Position numbers and translations under genes: made by a program. Shown in pieces: positions 35,101-46,650 of a DNA stretch of 64,000 bases; position 1 is the first letter of the stretch; every line of letters begins with the position of its first letter. The notes below the pieces were generated by a model. It did not search any database, was not told where the DNA came from, and worked only from the letters and a program-made list of their open reading frames with translations. This stretch comes from Spinacia oleracea (lineage: Eukaryota > Streptophyta > Magnoliopsida > Caryophyllales > Amaranthaceae): contig NC_079492.1 of the NCBI RefSeq assembly GCF_020520425.1, positions 142,604,361 through 142,668,360 on the forward strand, given 5' to 3'.

Positions 35101-37008
35101 AAGAGGAGAGGAGGGTAATGTTGGAATTTCCATAGGGTGAGCCGCCTCGCTCTAGGAGTAAGACGGTTGCGTTGTGAGAGAGGGTGGCGGCTAAGGGACA
35201 CCCGGCTGTGCCACCACCGACGATGATGTAGTCGTAGTAGGAGGTTGGTGGTGCTGTTGTTGCGTTGTGGACAAAGCTATAGTTGGGTGCTGTCACCAAA
35301 ATCACGTTGGAAACAAATTAGCTATAAGACCAAACATGATACATTATTAAGTGGTGCTTATAGAATTCGAATAAAAAGCGTTACATTAAAATAGCGTAGG
35401 AAAGTTTTTGTAGACTTGAATATCATTTATTTCTGGAAGACTTTTCAATGGCTACCATTAACCTGTAGCCATTGTAATTGCTTTCAATCTCAACCCTTTA
35501 ATTTTTGAGACTAATCTTATCCATTCGATTGTTTGACTATAAGATTTTTTAAAATCAGAATCAAATTAAATTAAATCTATTTTAGTATTTTATATTTTGA
35601 GGAAACTGTTTTTCATTTTTTTTAAATAGAGAAAATAAATCGCTGAGGAACCACTGCTATACCTCATGCAACATTTTTGCAATCTCCATTGATGTGCCTC
35701 CAAAATGAAAGTCGTGATATTGTCATTTGAAATCAGTATCTATAAGTTCAATATTTATTTTATGCTGCAGTGAGACATTATCAACATTTAATTATCTCCA
35801 TTTGTCCATCCAAATTGAACAACATAAATTTGATAGATCGGAAGCCGATGTATATCACCATCTATATACGAACAACTACCTCTCCTTTCTCTTCCGGCAA
35901 GATCGATTCTATACTGCTTTTTATTTATGAAATTGGTTTTTAGCTTCTTCCGTAAATTTCAAAATAGTTAATGCATGTTTTAATTCTACTCCGTATTATT
36001 TTCAAATCTGGATTTTAAATCATATGAACAAACCAATGGAATCAGATAAAATGGACAGGTTACAACTCGTACAAGTGAATTTTCGTAGAAGAAACTGAAT
36101 TTTCATTTATTAATATTAATCTTATTTTTATAACTGTTTTAATTTTAAGATATATTAATTACCAAGTCAACCCAATGTATGGATGGTCCTGATTTAATAT
36201 AGAAATTTAACGGTTTTGATCAAAAAATTACAATGGCTACAGAATTATTGTAGCCATTGTAAAATTATCCTTTATTTCTACTACACACTCCAAATTGTTT
36301 CTGCCTACACTAATCACATTTTTTTTTATGTGTGAATTTATCTTAAGAGCAATTCAAATTATAGGTGAGGTCTGGGAAATTCAACCTGAGATCTATCGTA
36401 ATGAGGAAAGGAGAATTACAATTAAGACCATGGTTTCACTTAATATATAGTTGTAATTTCACCTATTCAGAACAAATTTCAATGCAACGTATATTTAACG
36501 ACATGGTTTTCTCATGAGTGACAAACACGAACATATCATTAACAACTCTTACTAACTTAAAATTAGTTACTCCGTAGAAGTTACTAATTCAAGAATACAC
36601 ATCAATATAATTTTAACAAATTTCTACATTTAAATTAAAATGTATAACGTCAAATTCTGAAAGCTTTGACCATTTTTGTTGTGAGTTTTTCTATCTACAA
36701 GATCGAGCAAGTGTGAAGTTATCTTTGAATCAAAAGAATACCACCTAGCTAGGTACGTATGTATCCATCTTTTTTTATCGTGACAATCCGGTGATAACTT
36801 TGCTAACTTTAAATTAGCACCCACGATTGATTAAGTATTAAGTAAGTAACTTTTAATCATCAATTAGCGATCGAATTAGTATACTAAACTTATAATTAAA
36901 GTGTAAAAATAAATGTAAAATGTTACCTGTCTCAGAGGAAGAAAGGCCATGGAAGAAGAAGGAAGCAACAACCAAGAGTCTCCACCACCCAAGCTTTCCG
37001 TTACTCAT
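32158..37008 (-). CDS. HTH: HOTHEAD-type GMC oxidoreductase, 5 exons, complete
   Basis: An FAD-dependent glucose-methanol-choline oxidoreductase very close to Arabidopsis HOTHEAD, implicated in oxidising long-chain omega-hydroxy fatty acids for cuticle formation and in keeping floral organs from fusing. Exons (minus): 36927-37008, 34648-35289, 33562-33953, 32295-32860, 32158-32212. They join in frame to 578 residues. Residues 1-25 form a hydrophobic signal peptide for secretion. YDYIIVGGGTAGCPLAATLS (about 46-65) is the FAD dinucleotide-binding motif, and INARARVLGGGSCLNAGFYT is GMC signature 1. GSLGSPQLLMLSGIGP is GMC signature 2. WHYHGGC (H513/H515) and GTNPQAT (N551) hold the catalytic His-Asn pair. 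Introns are long (1.6, 0.7, 0.7 and 0.08 kb), and three carry MITEs. No disabling change is seen. A mandelonitrile-lyase-like label is possible, but similarity to HOTHEAD is stronger. Confidence 0.94.
33010..33465. mobile_element. MITE in HOTHEAD intron 3 (aaagatggttgtggg family)
   Basis: The left end aaagatggttgtgggctggg and right end (reverse complement aacgatggctgtgggccggg) are inverted repeats. The interior is rich in ggcccg/cgggcc. The same ends occur on the element at 38238-38501. It lies between exons 3 and 4, on a splice-neutral stretch. Confidence 0.65.
34042..34618. repeat. Repeat-rich MITE-like segment in HOTHEAD intron 2
   Basis: Left text 'gagtttggtttaaaccgcatc' and right text 'atgcggtttggtttggtcc...ccaaaccagaccatatgcgccc' contain many inverted and direct copies of ggtttggttt/aaaccaaacc. 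Ends and target duplication are not resolved. Confidence 0.45.
35446..36259. mobile_element. MITE-like element in HOTHEAD intron 1
   Basis: Each end is itself a small palindrome: caatggctac...gtagccattg at 35446-35474, and the same at about 36231-36259. Together they bracket about 0.8 kb of AT-rich non-coding DNA. Such palindromic termini are unusual; the superfamily is unknown. Confidence 0.6.
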
Positions 37009-37674
37009 TTTTAAGTGACACTAAAAAACTTGCTAAAACACTTAGAAAGTTTTTGGGTGTATATAGCTAATTAAACTTGCATGCTACACATAATAAAAAT
37101 ACACTAATAACTCCACTTATTATATACTATTACAAGAACAATAAAATAATTAAAGATGGACTAAAATTAGTTACTAATTAACGACCAATTTGGACGCCTA
37201 AAAATACTACCCCACTACAAAGATGATGCAAAATGTATATGCAATTATTTCGAATATTATTTTTAATTAAATTTAGTGTTTGACATAAATTCACAACATA
37301 TATATGAGTCAATTTTTTTTTTTAAAGTAAATTAAATTAAGTGTGACAACTTACACAACGTGGATAGCGATCGATTTTGAAGGAGACTTCACTTTGGTGA
37401 AATTGTTTTTCAGAATAAAATTAGCAATATTTTTGTTAATTAAATATGGAATTGAAGCTTAGGTGAATTAATTGATTGTTGCAACTAACTTTGAATGCAT
37501 TAATTTAAAGTACTTGACTACTTGGTAGTTTGGGTTTGACTTCAAGGTATATCTAGGCTAAGCTTTTGATGTTTGCCTTTGAGAAAGCTAAGTACGAGTA
37601 CGAGTTCATTATAATGTTAGTGTGATGAAGAGAGACATAGGGAGATGAGAGATTGAGAGTCTATAGCGCAATTT

Positions 37675-37937
37675 GGATTATACATCCGGGTGAACAGTGC
37701 TCATTGTGCACCCTGTTGAACATTTATTGAAAATCTAATGAGCATGGAGAATAATTTCAATATACATGTACTAGTGAAATATTTAAACTATATGTTCTAT
37801 GGATTTAAACTACATGTTCATTGGTTATATGTTTTTTGGATATGGACAATATGTTATTTGTATTTGAACTATATGTTCATTCAAAAATCGGGTGCACAGT
37901 GAGCATTGTGCATTTATGCACCCGGGTGCATAAACCA
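37675..37937. mobile_element. MITE with 'gcacccgggtgcataa' ends
   Basis: The left ggattatacatccgggtg plus 'cagtgctcattgtgcacc' are mirrored on the right by 'gtgagcattgtgcat..gcacccgggtgcataaacc'. The middle has repeats of 'ttgaactatatgttcat'. Length is 263 bp, non-coding. It lies about 670 bp upstream of the HOTHEAD start. Similar ends occur near 54095-54325. Confidence 0.65.
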
Positions 37938-38237
37938 TATTTTGAGTCTATAGGCTATAGCCAATGAGTGCAACGTGGACTCAACGACATGCTTAAGCGG
38001 TTTAGCTCCAATCCGACGATTTGAAATAACCCACATATACAAATTACAAAATGTTATTTCCAAAGGAAAATTTAGTAATATTAATATAATCTTTGGCCGA
38101 TTTTCTTTTATTAAAGCCTATCTACGGCATTTTTTTAATAATTCCACATTTACTAACCAACGGCATATTTTCAATTTCCAAAAGGCTACAAATAATAAAT
38201 CCCATAAGAGAATATCCTCAATGTGTAACAAGTACTT

Positions 38238-38501
38238 AAAAGATGGTTACGGGTCGGCCGGCACAAAAAAAAGAACGGATCGACACGAGCACAAAGGGGT
38301 AGGTCATGGACTGCGTCTTTTTTGGAAAAAAACATGACAAATCCGGCCCGGACTAGTAAAACATGCTAAATGTAATAAATTTAGGCTTAGGCATGATGGT
38401 CAGGGTTGCTTTTTGAAATTTTTGACTCAAAGCATTACAAACCGGTTTGGCGTAGACGGGTCAATCCAGCCCAAAGTTCGGTCTGTCCCACAACCATCTT
38501 T
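38238..38501. mobile_element. MITE, aaagatggttgtggg family
   Basis: The start aaagatggttacgggtcggc and end cccacaaccatcttt are inverted repeats shared with the larger copy in HOTHEAD intron 3. 264 bp, GC-rich arms, no coding content. Confidence 0.65.
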
Positions 38502-38885
38502 AGTAGTGCTTGTTTTAAGAGTAGTGCTCCGTCCGTAATACGGATTCCATTACGAAGTACATTACGGTGTACCAGTATACTACTAGTTGAGGAGTACTGG
38601 TTCAAAGGCTCAACTCTCAAGGCATTCATTTTCTTCTGAACTAGGACCACTTTGAGCCATCAATATCACTAAGCTGGCCGTGGCCGGCGAGCTTGAGAGC
38701 GATAGACTTCTCAATAACCAAGCTATAGACAGTGAATGACCTGGTCAGCTTTGAAATATGTCAGTTGATCTCCAAATATGCTAGTGTCATCTTCATTTTT
38801 GGACCACCATATTTAGAGCCCCCGTACATTACATCAATAGATTGATCGATAGGTACAACACTACAATGAAATTGTTAACTTAATA

Positions 38886-38980
38886 CTCCCTCTGTCCCGG
38901 AATACTTGAAACGGTTTGATATTAGTGGTCAAAATTGTGCATTGGCAAGCGTTGTTGTGACTATTCTGGGATGGAGGGAA
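38886..38980. mobile_element. Short Stowaway-type MITE
   Basis: CTCCCTCTGTCCCGGAATAC to ...TATTCTGGGATGGAGGGAA, with TA on both sides (38884-38885 and 38981-38982). 95 bp. Confidence 0.85.
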
Positions 38981-39365
38981 TACAACTTACGCGTGTTCAA
39001 TTTATCAAGCGTATGTGTTCTCCCCCGACTCCATCATCACATAATTGTATGAATGCGCAAAGTATCACATGATACTACGGAGTACTCCGTATATCACTAC
39101 TATGAAATATCCAAAATTTTCATAAAAGCTGCAAAGGAACCATGTTGAAATGAACATTATTACTGCCCACGGCAAACCACCTCAAGTATTTAGCTAAAGA
39201 GGCTCAATTGAGGGCAAACTAACAAAATAGGCCTATCTTGCCCTACAATATACATCAAAAACAGGTGAAATGTCAAAACTGGAAAAAATAAAATAAATAA
39301 CAATCAAAATTTGAGAGTTGAGAATGGAAAAGGAGGAATTGTGTGGATGCTCATGACTGAAGTAA

Positions 39366-42300
39366 TCAGTAGAGAGAGTTGTAGGTGTAGCAAGTAGCAA
39401 TTATGCAGCCAACGCAAATAAGAAACGAAGGTAGAAGAGTCAGATTCAGTAGACTACTTGTACCCAACAGCCCGATCAGGGTGATTGTGCCATCTGCAAC
39501 CACTCTTGCTAGTGTTCCAGCTTCTGTTGATAGCAGTCCACCATTGTATGTCCCGCGTGAGAGTCTTGATGACATTACCCGAGAGAGGAGCGACAGGTTC
39601 ACCCCTACAAGTTAACATCAAAATTTCATTGAGTTTCAAGAGAAAACACTTGTAATGTTACTTTATTTTGATCTAGTAAAACTAGGATGTATTAGGTTCT
39701 ACTACCACCGTCCAGGCTTAGTTGTCACGTTGCTATTTTATATTATTCCATCAACGTATCAACTAATTTCGGACAACAGATATGAAGCATTTTCCTTATA
39801 ATTTTTGTCTGTATTTGTTCAATGCTGAAAATTTACCATCTACTCTTGATTATTGCATGTTCATTAGTATCATTACTGATCCAGAATGCTACATGCATCT
39901 CATAGCTTAACATCAACCTTACACTATTTCTAAAGAAAATGAGTTTCCAACAGATATATAGCAGTAACCACTTGTGTGATGATTTAGATCTATTATGCCT
40001 ACCCCCGGGGATAGAGTTGTCAGTACAGTATGCTTCAAATTTAGGAATTTAAACGGCAGATAAGTGTATAGTGTAGAGATTACTAGAATCTTACCCTCGA
40101 GAACTTCAGCAGAGACGAACATGATCAGGCCTGAACAGACATATTGCGGGACAGTATACTTAACAAAAAAGTTGAAGCTAAGCAGGATGCCTATGCAAAC
40201 CATAATCTGGGACGCCAACAAAATTTGCCTGCAACCAGAAGTCAAAATATAGTGGGTGTTTAGTAGATGAAAAGTTAGCCAATACAACACCAGCAAACAG
40301 TAAAAATTGATCAATATTACAATCAAACTGTTCAAATTTTTCTTCCAATCGTTCTTCCTTCGAAAGGTTATTCTAATTCAAAAGTCAGGTGCTAAGAAAT
40401 TACTAAAACCTCAAATAAGCTATTGTACAATCTGCTTTATCAGGGAACACCTAAGAAAAACCTACGGCTGAAATGGTGACTATATTAACTGATGCTATTT
40501 TTATCCATTTTGCTAGATCCTTTTTATTGTCGACAGTTTGAATACTCTGAATTTATGTGCTCCCATTTGAAAATTGAAAGACATCAAATAACTTGCATAA
40601 TTTGGTCAGAGAAAAAACCTCTTAAGACTAAGGGAAATCAAATAGAAACATACATTTTCTACCTTATACTGACTGAAAGCAAGAACAATACCTCTCCTGA
40701 AACATGTTACTGATGTAGCTTCCAACAACTATATTCACAGGAAGTACCGTCAGACCAAGGCAGGCGAGAAAAATAGACACGGAGCTTGTAGTCCAACCAA
40801 AATAGTATGTCGTAACAACACTAGATTCTGAAAGTAAGATTTCCATTGCATACTTGAGCATGAAATATATCAACAATTGGACCTGAAAACATCAAAAAAG
40901 GAAACGCAGTGTCAGTAACAGAGGACCCCTAGGCGGACTATTGTTGTTATGCCACTCTCAAAGCCACTAGGACACAGCTTACTCACTAAGATCATCTAAT
41001 GTAACATTTAGAAATAACACAGTATCTGGAGGCCCCATTGTCCTGTAAATATCCCCCTTGCCAAAGGATTATGTGAAGCAGAAGGGTTACAGAAACCATG
41101 CATATAAAAAGAGCACGATAAATGAGAGAGGAAATTGCGACTGATTAGAGGCCACCCCTTATATCATGCTTAGAATATACGAAGTATATAAAAACCATCT
41201 ATGTCCGATAGTAAAAGAATATTCAGACAACAACAATACAACTTGCTCTTTGTATAAGAATGAAGTCTTGAGGACACAACTCACTAAACCATTCATAAGA
41301 TACCAAGGTTATACAATCAAAATTAGGAGTACTAAAAGCAATGAGCTTTTATCATATCAATATATGCAACTGAATTTGCATTGATCAACTCAATAACGTA
41401 ATTAAAGACTATACCAAGTAACTTGAGTTACATGACATGATGTCAATAGTCAAGTCATCCATGACATGTGTATGGAAGAGGCATAAGAGTTCTGGTAACA
41501 GCAGGACTAGGCATTTGATTGCATACCTTAATAGAAGGCGTGAGCAATCTGTAAGCAGATGCAAATGAAGTGACTGGTTTGCGGGATTCTTCAGGAGCTT
41601 CTTCACTTTCGTCACATTCTGCATCACCGTCATCATCATCACCATTTCGTTCCTTTTCTTCTGAACTTCTCTCAATCTTTTCCGTTATAAGCAAAGGTTG
41701 CTGAAGACCTCTCTCCATCACATCATTCTGCTGTGTTTCTGTCAAGAAAATGGATTAGATGCGCAATATTCAAACATTCACAACAACGTAAATGTACAAC
41801 AATAACCATCAAAAGTCAAAAGTCATCAAGCAGACAAGCAGAATGCATAGCTCCAACACTGATAAATACGCTAGGGCCGAAGTACCATTTTCTCCAAATC
41901 AAAAAAACAGAAGATGCAGTTTGACAAATCAGAGACAGCCTTATCTCATCCACAAGATGCAGTTTTCAAAATTAGAATACAGGTGATGGTTACTAAAGCG
42001 CTCTAAGATGTGGTCTGGAACTAGCATTCTCCATGATGTGCGTGGTGAGGCATACTTGTATCAAGTAAACAAGAAAATATCAGATACGCCATGATCAATT
42101 TACCAGTAATATACTCTCAAGGATAAAAATGGAATATGTAAATGTTCAAAACTAAAACGCATCAACTTCGAACGTCAAAACTTTAGCCTAAATCTTTCGA
42201 CACAGTACAAATGGTGTAACAGTGACAACCATTAACCAGGGTGACAACCATTAACCACGTGTTGCACTTCCAGAACGCTAGCCTACGGAGTAAAATGTAG

Positions 42301-45283
42301 TTGACATCAAATGTCTTGGAATGGATAGATATACTAAACTACTTAAACATCAACTGCTACCTAGAAAGCTAAACACATGGATAATAAGTGCAAATGTTTA
42401 AGATTTCAATAACCATGTCTGAAAATCAATCCTACCAAGATAATTCCAAGTAAATTAGCAGTTGATAAAACATATCAAACCTACCAAGATAACTCTTTAA
42501 GTATTATTAAACATCTCATTAAACATATTGCTTCCGGAAATAATCTAGTCTCTTCAGCAGCAATTAGCAGCACAATTGCCAATATATTTTTCAGTGGTAT
42601 CTGATTACAGCGTAACATTAGAATTACCACATAGCCAAGTCATGTCAAGAGTTTCAAATTTGGAAAAGGAACCAACAAAAATTCCATGAAAATGTTTTCC
42701 ATTTAAAATTGACGTTTAGACAGCTAAGTCAATGTCATCAAATCACAGAGCTCAAGGCAACCTGTCGACAACTACAAAATTTAGCAGGACATGAACTATC
42801 ATTTTACTTGACCATTATCATGATCCTATAGAGAGATTTTTTTTTCTCTCTACTCTGTTCCGAGTCCTATAGTAAGCATACCTGTGTTAGATTGTTGTTC
42901 CACATAATCATCCTCATGTGAAGGTTCTTTAAATGCAATCCACAGCCAAACTAAATACAGCAGCCAGGCAACTGCCATAACCCAACCAGGAAGAGTATCC
43001 TGGTTGAAGGTCAAGTTGAAAAGCTTGAAATTTGTTTGGAGTAAGCCGGCAAGAGCGGGGCCACATGCCATTCCAAGAGCACTTGCACTGACGAAACCAG
43101 CTGATGCTTGCATTCGAATCTTAAGGGGCACGCAATCACTGATGTAACGCCGGTTAACTGCTCTAGCAGAACCCAATCTGAAAAATCAAATAAACAAATT
43201 TGCTAAGCCATCCAATTTGTTGTTCCTATCAAAAGACACTTTCCAAACAAAAAAAACCCAACAAAGAAAAGATCCAAAACAGAGGAGACGGTCTCAACAT
43301 ACCCACAGAAGACACGACCAATCAAGAGAATCCATATTGAGTTGAAATCAAAAGCCAATGCATACATGATATTTCCCACAAAAAGAACGATGCTGCTAAA
43401 TACAAGAGGTCTGAAGTATGATCTGTTAGACCAGGCACTGAAATACACTGAAGAAAAGACCTGTGCAACAGCCATTGCACCAATAACAATACCACAGACT
43501 GTTGCAGCAGCTCCAAGGCTCATGGAGTAATCATCGGCAGTTGGAACAATAATATATGTATTGATCATGTATAAAAATGTGTTTGCTAAGTTTAAAATAA
43601 GCGAATCGAAATGGTAGCTTTTGTCAACAAGTTCCTCCTCAACTGGACTTGGTAATATCTCATCCTGCATGATAAGCGCATGTTGCGCTAAGAAGTGAAG
43701 GAAATTCGTCGAGTAGCCCAACCTATCTACAGCTGATTTTATGGAATCAATTACAGGATCCTGCAGTAATACCATTTAAGTGATTCGTCAAGGGAAGCTC
43801 CTATACTCAACAAATAAAAAGAACAGGAACATGCATTCTAGCAAAAAATTAGCAAGCAACCTGAAGGGGTAGAGCAGGCTGATCATATATCGATGCATAA
43901 CTTCCTTGGCGCTCCTGCAAGTCTCCGAGATTGCGAGTTATAGCTCCCACAACGGCTCCTATTCCCTGCACGTAGTACATGTCAAAAAGTGAACAAACAA
44001 GGAAGTGGAAAATGCTCGATATAAAACCGTGTACACTTTTAAGAATGGATGACATAGAAGTTTAAATCTGACTAGGAAAACTCACCACATGCTTGAAGAC
44101 TTGCTGCAGCTGAGAATAAGGATGATCAGCACGTGTTTTCACATAGTAATCAGTGAAACGGTAACCAAATCGCTTATCAAACTTCTTTAGAATCTTACGA
44201 AGACCAATAGCATTAATCTCAACAAAGTACAGAAGCTTTAATAAATCCAGCCCAACTTCTCTATATGCTTCCCGCAATTGAGATATTGTTGCTATGTCTG
44301 ACTGTTGATCAGGAGAGTTATGCTGCTCTCCAAGTTTGGCTAACCTCCCAGCAAGGAGCCCTTGTTGTTCCAAAAGGAAAAGGACGATTTTTTCGATCTA
44401 CAACAACAACATAGCATAAACTTTAAACGTTCAACTGGAGTTCATTTCAAAACTGAACAGTCAATCGAAGAACATTCCAAAAAGGTAAAAAACACATTTT
44501 CCTACCTGAATGTCTAACATTCTTGAGAAGTCTTTCAACACCTGCCGTCTTCCCAGTGTTCCAGTCTCTATATGTTGACCATATTGTTTGACTTTCTTCT
44601 TCATTAGTTTGTAGTTGATGTAATACCTAAAACAGACAAAACACCGCAATTAGAAGAGTTTCAAACATCATGGAACGTATATGAAATTAAACAGATGCCC
44701 CTCCTCAAACCAAAGCAGCTAATTTAATTGACTGCTAGTACATATCAAAATATCAAGGCATCAAACAATCATATCAATACATCATGTCCATACAGGTTTG
44801 GCACTGCAGTGAATACCCCCGTCCACAGATTGTGTGTGTACCATGAATTCAAAGTGAACAATGCAAAAATAAATATAACTAGATTGCCATTGTTTAGTGC
44901 ATTCAGTAGCCTCTCAATATCTGTAAAACGCCTGCATATTGTAGTTTCCAAAAGTAGAAAACCATAAAGTTGTTCAGTTGATAAAAACAATGTGTACAGC
45001 TGGGAAGTTCCATCTCTCATGAAATATGCAAATGTAGCCCTCTCTGCATAAACTATACTTCCAGCAATCGACCAAGCACTGTGTGCAACTCCCAAATGCA
45101 AGCACTCAATGATTGCAAATTCTTAAGAAATGCAAGAACAAACATCCAACTAGACAACCACAAAGTGTAAAAACGTTTTCTTTATACAACACAAAAGAGG
45201 CATAAAACTCCAAACATGAACGTAACATACCCTTGCCATTCTTGGAGCTGCCTTTCTTTCAACTTTTTCCCAAAAGCAACCAT
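39366..45283 (-). CDS. SPX-MFS vacuolar phosphate transporter (VPT/PHT5-like), 10 coding exons
   Basis: Tonoplast protein that loads phosphate into the vacuole, gated by inositol pyrophosphate binding to its SPX domain. Exons (minus): 45231-45283, 44506-44626, 44086-44397, 43861-43965, 43303-43760, 42882-43177, 41527-41738, 40692-40882, 40095-40228, 39366-39604. All are GT-AG and join in frame to 706 residues; about 700 is typical. The SPX domain starts at [16 protein letters not shown], with [11 protein letters not shown] (19-29) and KILKKFDKR (126-134) providing the basic phosphate/InsP-binding lysines. The first MFS half follows (from about 250: [40 protein letters not shown]). An acidic cytosolic loop ([21 protein letters not shown]) then leads to the second MFS half, ending YTYNSLY. 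The family includes PHT5;1-5;3 and I cannot say which orthologue this is. Confidence 0.95.
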
Positions 45284-46650
45284 CTTGAATGATCTGGTGA
45301 ACAAAAAGAGATACAAATTATCAGTCCTTTACTAAAAAGAGGAAATCAAAACAGGTTTCTGTAAATCTAATAACAAAAATACTGCAAATTATACCAAAAC
45401 ATAAACACCTTTCTCTTCCCTTATCGACAAAGCCTGTTGACAGAAAAGAATTCTACCCTCTCACTAAACAGGCAGAAATCGTCTTTATAATCAATGCCTC
45501 ATCTCCCAACATTTTAAATGATATATTTCCCTGAAGTTGTTATTTGTCAACAACTTAGTTGCCATGCATTATTAAGTAAACTATGTCAATTGAAATCGGG
45601 CATTAAGTAGTCGAAAACATCACTGACACACTTAAATAAATAAGAGTCCGAAACTCTAAACACCCGTTTCTGGTTTTTGATTTGAAGAGGTCTCTAGATA
45701 AGTGCTTCAAACTTGTGTTGAACTCGCCATAATTGACAGTATCCTCGTTAAGTCACCCCCATTGCCTTATCCTACTTAACAAATCAGTACTAGCAATATT
45801 CACAAATAATAAAATTGACTGTTCTTCAACGAATATATTGACCAAAACTCGGTTACGTCTACGTAATTAAACACCCCCATCCCCATCTCAAACCAAATGC
45901 GGCAAGCAAGTCATATTGATGTTCAGTCTCCTCCAAAAGATCCGCTCTCTCCGAATAAAATTATCTTGAAAATTGAATTCATCAAAGAACAATAAACAAT
46001 CTAAGTTGTTTAATATCATCACAAAGACGCAATCAGTAACTCGATTGTTGTATGTTGTATGTTGTATCCGATCAAATTACATACAGCAATTGAATTGTTG
46101 ATAAGATATTTAATGACATTTGTGTATCTTATTATTATAAACAAAGATTGAGTAATAGTTTTAAAAAATTAAGCAGCTACTACGATCAATTAAACAATTA
46201 ATTACAACAACAATTTCAACTCATTATGAATAAGTCCGCAATCAGCAAGACTAATTCAGCTCTTCATTTGTAATTTACGATTTTAAATTGTCAAATTCAA
46301 TGAAACTAGTCATCAAAACAACCAAAACCACAAATTCGAAATCCAAATTAATCTCTGAAACTAAACCACAAAATAATAAATTTAAAGATGAAGCAAAGGT
46401 AATCGATTAAATAAACAAAAATAACGTTGACAATTAAAAAGAATAAAATTGAAACAAAAATAAACCTGATGCGGAGGAATCGAGAGGCTAATTAGATGAC
46501 CATCAACAAATAGAATGACGACGAGTTGTGATACGGTCCGCAGATTTTGCCGCAAAATCGAAGAGAGAGAAAGATAGACAGCAAAACTATTGGAATAACT
46601 AATTTGAAATTGAGGAACTTCTGATAGTACTCCGTATTAAATATTAATCA
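45284..46650 (-). promoter_or_regulatory. 5' leader of the SPX-MFS gene with a 1.2 kb intron
   Basis: A minus-strand donor (ATCAG|GTTTA at 46466/46465) and acceptor (ACCAG|ATCATTC at 45294/45293) define an intron of 45294-46465. Only 10 leader bases then remain before the ATG. The upstream leader exon runs from 46466 to perhaps 46640, next to a GA-rich tract (46660-46690). A leader intron fits this family's gene layout. Exact transcription start is not determined. Confidence 0.6.

Noticed and set aside
44769-45101. 110-residue minus-strand open frame between the first two coding exons of the SPX-MFS gene
   Set aside because: It lies entirely inside intron 1 (44627-45230). The flanking exons join perfectly without it, and it matches no known family.
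3814-46650. Biosynthetic gene cluster linking HMGS, GMC oxidoreductase and transporter
   Set aside because: HMGS, the HOTHEAD-type enzyme and the phosphate transporter are conserved housekeeping or developmental genes, each separated by many kilobases of repeats. No terpene synthase or P450 is present.
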